DNA from: Ardenticatenia bacterium | GTDB taxonomy: Bacteria > Chloroflexota > Anaerolineae > Aggregatilineales > Aggregatilineaceae | Assembly: GCA_026984385.1 (NCBI GenBank) | Contig: JALSSH010000594.1 | Span: forward strand, 1-6,810 | Direction of reading: 5' to 3' | Length of the DNA: 6,810 nt | Shown: piece by piece, positions 1 to 5,128 of the stretch | Layout of the letters: every line of letters begins with the position of its first letter | Position numbering within the stretch: the first letter of the stretch is position 1 | Position numbers and translations under genes: made by a program | Notes under the pieces: generated by a model | What the model was told of the DNA's origin: nothing | Databases searched by the model: none | Seen by the model: only the letters and a program-made list of their open reading frames with translations

Positions 1-1
1 C

Positions 2-1366
2 AACACGCCACGCCCGACCTTCACCCCTTCGCCGACCGTCACGCCCAGCGCCACGCCGACCGCGACGGCTACGCCCATCCCCGTTTTGCCCACGCCGACG
101 TTGTACTATCCGCCGAACTACAGCAGCGACCGTCCGCAGCCGACCGCCATTCCAACGGCAATGCCGCGCTTCCGCGCTCTGGACGAAAACGGGCAGCCCT
201 ACGATCTGCTCAACGTGCTGCTGATCGGTCACGACGGCGATCTGCAGCCCGGGCAGCCTTTCCACACCGACACGATGATCGTGGTCTCGATCAACCGCGA
301 CACGAACACGGTCAGCATGATCTCCTTGCCGCGCGATCTGTTTGTTTACATTCCCAACTGGGGCATGGCGCGGCTGAACTTGGCGTGGGGTTATGGCGAG
401 GCCATCGGTTGGACGGATGGCGGTTGGGGCATGATGCGCCAAACCATCTTGTACAACTTCGGCATCGAGACACACTACTACGCGATGGTGGACTTCGAGG
501 GCTTCCGCCAGATCATTGATGCTATCGGCGGGGTGCGGATTGCGGTGGACTGCCCGATCCAAGATTATCGTTGCACGGGCGAGCGTTGCTACGACGGGAT
601 CGCGGGGAACGAGACCGAAGACGATTACACGCTCTACACGCTGGACGTGGGCGTTTATGATATGGACTCCGAGCTGGCGTTGTGGTACGCGCGCAGCCGC
701 AAGAACACGATTGACTTCGACCGAGGACGCCGTCAGCAGCAATTGCTGCGCGCGATTTGGGTCAAGACCAAGTCCAACGGGATGCTCACGCGCCTACCGG
801 AGCTTTACGATCAGCTTACGCAGGTGGTGGAAACCAATATGCCGCTGCAAGAAATTCTGCCGCTGATCCCGTTGGCGCTCAGCATTCAGCCCAACGACAT
901 CGAAAACCACTTTTTCCGCAAAAATATCGAGACGGTCGCTTGGTCACCGGACGGGGTGACTAACGTACAGCTTCCGCATCCGGACGGCGGCATGAATCGG
1001 CTCATCTTCGACTTTCTCCAGCCCCCCACGCAAAATCGTTTGCGCCTGGAAAACGCGCGCATCGAAATTTACAACGGCACAGAGCACGACGATTGGGACG
1101 TGGTGGCCGCCGACCGCCTGATCTGGGAAGGGTTCGCGCCGCAGGCGATGGGAGCTGCCGACCGCCGCGACTATCCCAGCACGATCATCTACGATTACAC
1201 CGGCGCGAGCAAGGGCAGCAGCTTGGGCGAGCTGGTGAACGTGCTCAATATCCGAGCAGAGAATATCCGTGTGGAGCCGGACCCCAACCGCACGGTGGAC
1301 TTTAAGATTATTCTCGGGGCCGACTACAATTCTTGCGTCGGGCGGCAATGGGTGCCCCCGAAATAA
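2..1366 (+). CDS. LytR-CpsA-Psr (LCP) family cell-envelope protein, 5' end missing
   Basis: LCP proteins are membrane-anchored enzymes that transfer undecaprenyl-linked glycopolymers onto the cell wall outside the membrane; some also act as envelope regulators. The frame is open from base 2, so the start lies upstream. A TTG at 86 is inside a Thr/Pro-rich stretch (2-110) and is not the real start. That stretch is a typical linker between an N-terminal membrane helix (outside the window) and the LCP domain. The LCP domain runs from about nt 212 (NVLLIGHDGD) to about 790, with DTMIVVSIN, SLPRDLFV, the DFEGFRQIIDAIGGV segment and the hallmark ARSRK...DFDRGRRQQQLL, whose Arg/Asp residues bind the lipid pyrophosphate in this family. 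From about nt 1039 to 1330 follows a LytR_C-type domain (RIEIYNGT...IILGADYNSC). The peptidase gene follows after 27 nt, so they may be co-transcribed. The family call is secure; the substrate polymer is unknown. Confidence 0.93.
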   Translation, partial: NTPRPTFTPSPTVTPSATPTATATPIPVLPTPTLYYPPNYSSDRPQPTAIPTAMPRFRALDENGQPYDLLNVLLIGHDGDLQPGQPFHTDTMIVVSINRDTNTVSMISLPRDLFVYIPNWGMARLNLAWGYGEAIGWTDGGWGMMRQTILYNFGIETHYYAMVDFEGFRQIIDAIGGVRIAVDCPIQDYRCTGERCYDGIAGNETEDDYTLYTLDVGVYDMDSELALWYARSRKNTIDFDRGRRQQQLLRAIWVKTKSNGMLTRLPELYDQLTQVVETNMPLQEILPLIPLALSIQPNDIENHFFRKNIETVAWSPDGVTNVQLPHPDGGMNRLIFDFLQPPTQNRLRLENARIEIYNGTEHDDWDVVAADRLIWEGFAPQAMGAADRRDYPSTIIYDYTGASKGSSLGELVNVLNIRAENIRVEPDPNRTVDFKIILGADYNSCVGRQWVPPK

Positions 1367-1377
1367 ACTTATGGCAC

Positions 1378-1385
1378 AGAAAGGG
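1378..1385 (+). promoter_or_regulatory. Ribosome binding site of the metallopeptidase gene
   Basis: AGAAAGGG ends 8 nt before the ATG at 1394. It is the only purine-rich stretch near that ATG and supports this start. The ATG at 1371 is in another frame and stops within a few codons. Confidence 0.55.
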
Positions 1386-1393
1386 TTAACGCG

Positions 1394-2983
1394 ATGCTAG
1401 AGACCATTCGTCGGGCCGTCGAGGAGACAACCGCCCAACTTCGTGAGCGCTACATTCCGCTCAACCTCAGCGCTTGGGAGGCGGCCACCAGCGGCACACC
1501 CGAAGCGTTGGAAAAAGCCGCCCGAGCGCGTGCGGAGTGGATGCGCTTTTGGGCCGACCCGCAGGCTTACGCGCGCTACAAGGCTTGGGACGAGGCGAAC
1601 GCAGCGGCAGACGATCCGCTGGTGGCGCGCAGTGTGCGCGTGTTGCATTTGCAATACGCCGAGGGGCAACGCGATCCCGCCGCCATCGAAGAGATGAGCG
1701 CACTGATGAAGGACTTGGACGACGCTTACACCAACTTCCGCGCGGAAGTAGAAGGCGAGCGCCTGACGGCCAACGCCATCGTGGAGGTTTTGCGCACCGA
1801 GACGAACTCGGCGCGGCGGCAAGCGGTGTGGGAGGCGAGTAAGCAGATCGGCCCGCTGGTCGCCGACCAAATCCGCCGCCTGGCGGAGTTGCGCAACGAG
1901 GCCGCGCGCCGCATGGGCTATCCCAACTTTCACCGCATGAGCTTGGAGCTGGGCGAACTCGATCCGGACTGGCTTTATGCGACGCTGGACGAGTTGGCGC
2001 AAAAGACCGAAGAGCCGTTCCGCGCGGCCAAAGCGGAAATGGACGCGGCGCTGAGCGAGCGTTTCGGCGTGCCCGCCGACGAGTTGATGCCCTGGCATTA
2101 TGCCGAGCCGTTTTTCCAAAAAGCGCCCATGATCGGCGGCTTTGACTTCGACGCGATCTTTGAGGGGCGAGACCTGGTCGAGCTGGCGTTGCGCACCTAT
2201 GACGGGCTGGGGATGGAGGTGCGCGACATCCTAGAGCGCAGCGATCTTTACGAGCGCGAGGGCAAGGATCAGCACGCTTTTTGCATCCACATTGACCTTG
2301 AGGGCGACGTGCGCGTGTTGTGCAATCTCAAGCCGTCGTTGCGCTGGGCGGAAACGATTTTGCACGAGCTGGGGCACGCTGTTTACGACAAGTATATTCC
2401 CCAGGAGCTGCCCTGGTTGCTGCGCACGCCACCGCACATCCTCAGCACCGAGGCGATGGCCCTGCTAATGGGCGGGCGCACGCTCGACGCGGAGTGGCAC
2501 GTGCAGGTGCTCGGCACGCCGTCGGGTGAGGCGGAGCGCGTGGCGGCGGCAGGCTTTGCGCATGAGCGGCTGGACGAGCTGATCTTTGCGCGCTGGGTGA
2601 TGGTGGTGGTGAACTTCGAGCGGCTGCTCTACGAAGACCCGTCCCGTGACCTGAACCGCACCTGGTGGGAGCTGGTCGCGCGCTATCAGTTGCTCAACGT
2701 GCCGGAGGGGCGCGAGGCGCTGCCGGATTGGGCGACCAAGTATCATATCGCCCTGGCGCCCGCCTACTACCAAAACTATTTGCTCGGACGCATTATGTCC
2801 TTGCAGTGGGAGGCGTGGTTGCGCGAACATGTCGGCGGGATCGTGGGGCGAGCGGAGGCGGGCGCGTTTTTCCGCGAGCGCATCTTTGCGCACGGGAACG
2901 CCCACCATTGGGAAGACGCGCTGGAGCTGGCGACCGGCGAGCGTTTGCAGCCGGACTATTTCGTGCAGCGGTACGCGCGTTAG
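1394..2983 (+). CDS. HEXXH zinc metallopeptidase, M2/M3 (peptidyl-dipeptidase/oligopeptidase) type
   Basis: This is a predicted zinc-dependent peptidase of clan MA(E) acting on short peptides, probably in the cytoplasm, since no signal peptide or membrane helix is visible in its 529 residues. The zinc site is HELGH at residues 324-328, with His324 and His328 as ligands and Glu325 as catalytic base. Glu353 in the STEAMALL segment is the likely third ligand. The 25-residue gap from His328 to Glu353 fits both M3 oligopeptidases and M2 (ACE-like) enzymes. The helical N-terminal half (AWEAATSGTPE near the start; ELRNEAARRMGYPNFHRMSL at about 165-185) resembles bacterial M2 proteins, so I lean to M2 but cannot separate the two by eye. 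The length is slightly below the 550-600 residues usual for M3B enzymes. The ATG at 1394 has a good ribosome binding site. The TAG stop (2981-2983) lies right at the edge of the palindromic element. Confidence 0.88.
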   Translation: MLETIRRAVEETTAQLRERYIPLNLSAWEAATSGTPEALEKAARARAEWMRFWADPQAYARYKAWDEANAAADDPLVARSVRVLHLQYAEGQRDPAAIEEMSALMKDLDDAYTNFRAEVEGERLTANAIVEVLRTETNSARRQAVWEASKQIGPLVADQIRRLAELRNEAARRMGYPNFHRMSLELGELDPDWLYATLDELAQKTEEPFRAAKAEMDAALSERFGVPADELMPWHYAEPFFQKAPMIGGFDFDAIFEGRDLVELALRTYDGLGMEVRDILERSDLYEREGKDQHAFCIHIDLEGDVRVLCNLKPSLRWAETILHELGHAVYDKYIPQELPWLLRTPPHILSTEAMALLMGGRTLDAEWHVQVLGTPSGEAERVAAAGFAHERLDELIFARWVMVVVNFERLLYEDPSRDLNRTWWELVARYQLLNVPEGREALPDWATKYHIALAPAYYQNYLLGRIMSLQWEAWLREHVGGIVGRAEAGAFFRERIFAHGNAHHWEDALELATGERLQPDYFVQRYAR

Positions 2984-2991
2984 GACGGGGC

Positions 2992-3041
2992 GGGGGCGTT
3001 GCCCCCACGCCCCCAGCAGGGGACGCCGTCCCCTGCACCCC
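2992..3041 (+). repeat. Left inverted arm of the palindromic element
   Basis: This arm contains a 6-bp hairpin (GGGGGC-GTT-GCCCCC, 2992-3006) and a 10-bp stem with a 1-nt centre (GCAGGGGACG at 3016-3025 pairing with CGTCCCCTGC at 3027-3036), and ends in ACCCC. Aligned by eye with the reverse complement of 3276-3323, about three quarters of positions agree with two single-base gaps. Weaker similarity continues about 17 nt inward. Confidence 0.7.
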
Positions 3042-3122
3042 TCCGCGAGACGCGCTGTCGCGCGCCTCGCGGCGCTGACCGTGTGGGCGCGTGCGGCGAG
3101 TGGGCCGCTGGGCGCGCCGCCT

Positions 3123-3183
3123 AGCCGCGCATCCGCGCGGCTGACGCGCGGCATTCGCCGCGCGTGGTGCGCCGAAGGCGCAC
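3123..3183 (+). repeat. Three consecutive perfect hairpins in the element core
   Basis: Three stems follow each other with one-base spacers: AGCCGCGC/GCGCGGCT (3123-3130 with 3135-3142, 4-nt loop), ACGCGCGGC/GCCGCGCGT (3144-3152 with 3157-3165, loop ATTC) and GTGCGCC/GGCGCAC (3167-3173 with 3177-3183, loop GAA). All are perfect. They would form a rigid RNA or cruciform structure. Whether the RNA is functional is unknown. Confidence 0.75.
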
Positions 3184-3275
3184 GGGCGGCGCGCCCTCCC
3201 GACGGCGTGCGTTCCCCGCCGACGGGCCTTCCCCGACCGCCCAAGTCCCCCTGCTCCTGCCGCGCGGAGCGCGGC

Positions 3276-3323
3276 GGGGTCAAGGGGCTGTGCCCCTTGC
3301 GGGGGTGTGGGGGCAGCGCCACC
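3276..3323 (-). repeat. Right inverted arm of the palindromic element
   Basis: Read on the - strand, this matches the left arm in order: GC-rich start, TGCCCCCAC, CCCCC, GCA.GGGG, CCCCT and ACCCC. It contains its own 8-bp hairpin, CAAGGGGC-TGT-GCCCCTTG (3281-3299). A further stem, GGTGTGG/CCACACC (3304-3310 with 3322-3328), closes its outer edge. Confidence 0.7.
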
Positions 3324-3347
3324 ACACCTATCGGCAAGTCTCTTTGT

Positions 3348-3351
3348 GGAG
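3348..3351 (+). promoter_or_regulatory. Ribosome binding site deciding the TIR gene start
   Basis: GGAG ends 9 nt before the ATG at 3361. It favours that ATG over the in-frame GTG at 3307, which lies inside the palindromic arm and would add 18 residues ahead of the TIR domain's first strand. Confidence 0.5.
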
Positions 3352-3360
3352 CGTGCCACC

Positions 3361-3888
3361 ATGCAGCCCATTTACTTGAGCTACCCTCCTTCGGACTACG
3401 CTTTCGCTCATCGCCTGGTTGCCGATCTTCAGGCGGCGGGTTATGCGGTGTTCGTGGACGCGGTCGGCGAGCCGGGGACGCTTGCCTGGGCGGGCGAAAC
3501 GCGCCGCGCCATTCACGCCAGCGGTGCGGTGATCATGCTCCTGTCCCCTGCGGAGGGACGCAGGGTTGGCACGCGGCATGAGGGCGTTTTGGCTTTGCGC
3601 GGGGGTAAACCGTTTTTTGTGTTGCGCCGTTCGGAAGGGCCTTTGCCGCGTTATGCGCGACGCGCTACCGTGCTGGACGCGCGCGGTGACTATCGGGCGC
3701 TGTTGGCGGATTTGCTCGCCGTGCTGCCCTCGGCAGAGGCGTTGTTGCACGCCCCCTCGCCGATTGCTCGCCCCCAACCGCGTCCGCCGCGTTTGCCGAA
3801 CCGCAGACGTCGGCGCATGGTGCAGGCGTTGTTAGCGTTGGCGGCCTTGGTAACGCTGGGGATCGTGTTGGGCGGCGTTCCGATGTAA
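3361..3888 (+). CDS. TIR-domain protein with C-terminal membrane anchor
   Basis: TIR domains in bacteria often hydrolyse or cyclise NAD+ and serve as effectors in anti-phage systems; others only mediate protein contacts. Residues 4-122 of this 175-residue protein show the TIR pattern: IYLSYPPSD (strand A), LQAAGYAVFVD (strand B), GTLAWAGETRRAI (BB-loop/helix), ASGAVIMLLSP (strand C), then RHEGVLALRGGKPFFVL. Glu74 in that last segment sits where the catalytic glutamate of TIR NADases lies, so activity is plausible. A Pro-rich linker (132-146) leads to five arginines (148-152) and a hydrophobic helix (about 153-172) ending at Met175. This predicts a tail anchor with the TIR domain in the cytoplasm. 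No sensor domain is visible. GC content matches the flanking genes (43 of 60 in 3421-3480). The DarT-DarG gene begins 36 nt downstream on the same strand. The TIR call is confident; the NADase role is inferred. Confidence 0.83.
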   Translation: MQPIYLSYPPSDYAFAHRLVADLQAAGYAVFVDAVGEPGTLAWAGETRRAIHASGAVIMLLSPAEGRRVGTRHEGVLALRGGKPFFVLRRSEGPLPRYARRATVLDARGDYRALLADLLAVLPSAEALLHAPSPIARPQPRPPRLPNRRRRRMVQALLALAALVTLGIVLGGVPM

Positions 3889-3924
3889 AATTGACAACAA
3901 TACAAGCCGACGCGGGGTGGTGCG

Positions 3925-5124
3925 ATGGGCAGCAGACGACGCAAGCGCTTTCGTGAGCTTTACTACATTACGCACTTGAAAAACGTGCCTTCGATCCTAG
4001 AGTACGGCATTCTTTCCCACGCGGAAGTTGGGCGGAGACGTTTGGAATACGTACCAATTTACGACCGTGCGATTGTTTCCAATCGCCAGTACCCTACAAC
4101 CCCTGATGGGCGCTCGTTGTGGGAGTTTGCTAACCTGTATTTTCAGCCACGTAATCCAATGCTGTATCGCGTGTTGCGGGAAAACGTTGGCAGAGAGCAG
4201 GACGTGGTGGTGCTTGGTATCAAAAAAGCGATACTTGATCGCCCCGATGTGTTCATTACCACCGGCAACGCCGCCAGTATGATGTCCGATATCTTGCCGC
4301 ATGATGAAGGTATGCACCGCCTTCAGGATATTTTGCACGAGGTTAACATCGAATTTTGGACCGAAGAATGGGGGTCTAAGCGGCGTATTATGGCCGAAGT
4401 GCTTGTGCCGGAGCGTGTGCCGCCGGAGTACATTACTACGGTCTACGTGCGCGACCACCGGGCAAAAGAACATGCCCAAGAGTATCTTCACGCTCATCTG
4501 TCGCGTCGCCGCTTGAATGTTGTTCCTGAGCCGCACATGTTCTTTGCGCCTGAATATAAATACGAATTGACGCCGAGTTTGCATTTAGTCAAAGGCGATA
4601 TGTTCTTTTCCGGTATGCAGACGCTCACCATCAGCGTCAACACGGTGGGCGTGATGGGCAAGGGCCTTGCTTCCCGCGCCAAATACCAGTTTCCCGACGC
4701 TTACGTCGAATATCAGCGTGTGTGCAAGAGCGGCGAGTTGACGATGGGCCGTCCCTACCTTTATAAACGGGAAAAATCCCTCGATGTGGAAATGGCCGAA
4801 GATCCCGCGAGCTTGACCTTACCCAACCGTGAAACGTGGTTTTTATTCTTCCCAACCAAACGCCATTGGCGACAAAAGGCAGACTTGGCCGGCATTGAAC
4901 AGGGCTTGAAGTGGATACGTGCAAACTATCAGGAGGCGGGGATTGAGTCGTTGGCATTGCCCGCGTTAGGGTGTGGGCTGGGGCAGTTGAGTTGGGCGGA
5001 CGTGGGGCCGAGAATGTGTCGCGCACTGGTGGATTTGGGTATTCCGGTGCGTGTGCATTTGCCACTGGAAGGCTCAATCCCGCCGGAGCAGCGCACAGCA
5101 GGATTTTTGCTAGGGAGCATATAA
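3925..5124 (+). CDS. darTG: DarT-DarG fusion: DNA ADP-ribosyltransferase toxin joined to macrodomain antitoxin
   Basis: DarT transfers ADP-ribose from NAD+ to thymidine in single-stranded DNA; DarG removes it and so neutralises the toxin. They are normally separate adjacent genes used in anti-phage defence. Here both are on one 399-residue chain. Residues 12-200 are DarT (DUF4433): LYYITHLKNVPSILEYGIL, LYFQPRNPMLY (71-81) and RRIMAEVLVPERVP (153-166). His17, Arg54 and Glu158 occupy the NAD+-binding and catalytic positions, so the toxin looks intact. After a linker of about 18 residues, 219-383 is a DarG/TARG1-type macrodomain: LHLVKGDMF, NTVGVMGKGLA (239-249), FPTKRHWR (309-316) and ALPALGCGLGQLSW (344-357). 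Lys281 (YLYKR) may match the catalytic lysine of TARG1. The C-terminal region of ordinary DarG is absent. The start is the ATG at 3925, just ahead of the first DarT strand, with GGGGTGG four bases before it. The DarT half is clearly lower in GC than its neighbours, suggesting transfer. The domain calls are confident; activity is inferred. Confidence 0.92.
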   Translation: MGSRRRKRFRELYYITHLKNVPSILEYGILSHAEVGRRRLEYVPIYDRAIVSNRQYPTTPDGRSLWEFANLYFQPRNPMLYRVLRENVGREQDVVVLGIKKAILDRPDVFITTGNAASMMSDILPHDEGMHRLQDILHEVNIEFWTEEWGSKRRIMAEVLVPERVPPEYITTVYVRDHRAKEHAQEYLHAHLSRRRLNVVPEPHMFFAPEYKYELTPSLHLVKGDMFFSGMQTLTISVNTVGVMGKGLASRAKYQFPDAYVEYQRVCKSGELTMGRPYLYKREKSLDVEMAEDPASLTLPNRETWFLFFPTKRHWRQKADLAGIEQGLKWIRANYQEAGIESLALPALGCGLGQLSWADVGPRMCRALVDLGIPVRVHLPLEGSIPPEQRTAGFLLGSI

Positions 5125-5128
5125 GTTT

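Larger units (their letters stand above)
2984..3360 (+). repeat. Gene-free, palindrome-packed GC-rich spacer, possible non-coding repeat element
   Basis: No convincing gene lies here. Long open frames cross it on both strands, but they give Arg/Ala/Gly/Pro-rich shadow peptides caused by composition. The region is a run of short perfect inverted repeats: 2992-3006, 3016-3036, 3062-3075, 3093-3108, 3123-3142, 3144-3165, 3167-3183, 3259-3275, 3281-3299 and 3304-3328. Its two ends are imperfect inverted copies of each other (separate entries). None of the hairpins is followed by a T-run, so a classical intrinsic terminator is not seen, although strong GC hairpins right after the peptidase stop could still slow polymerase or protect the 3' end. 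The last 30 nt carry the TIR gene's leader. Confidence 0.75.

Noticed and set aside
86..88. TTG at 86 as the start of the LCP gene
   Set aside because: The frame is open to the window edge through a Thr/Pro-rich linker, and an LCP protein needs an N-terminal membrane helix that would lie further upstream.
2992..3036. Intrinsic transcription terminator after the peptidase gene
   Set aside because: The two hairpins are strong, but no T-run follows either one, so only a repeat is called.
2465..3337. Long - strand frame, plus + strand frames at 2829-3581, crossing the peptidase end and the palindromic spacer
   Set aside because: The peptides are low-complexity Arg/Ala/Gly/Pro and arise because GC-rich palindromes lack stops. 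No motif or plausible start supports them.
3307..3360. GTG at 3307 as the start of the TIR gene
   Set aside because: It lies inside the right repeat arm and adds residues with no TIR similarity. The ATG at 3361 has GGAG at suitable spacing and begins right at the first TIR strand.
2984..3360. CRISPR array
   Set aside because: The repeats are inverted, of varying sequence and length, with no regular repeat-spacer periodicity.
3891..3896. TTGACA, a perfect -35 hexamer between the TIR and DarT-DarG genes
   Set aside because: At 16-18 nt spacing the matching -10 position reads about GGGGTG, and the start codon is too close for a usual leader. No supporting -10 is seen, so it is probably chance.
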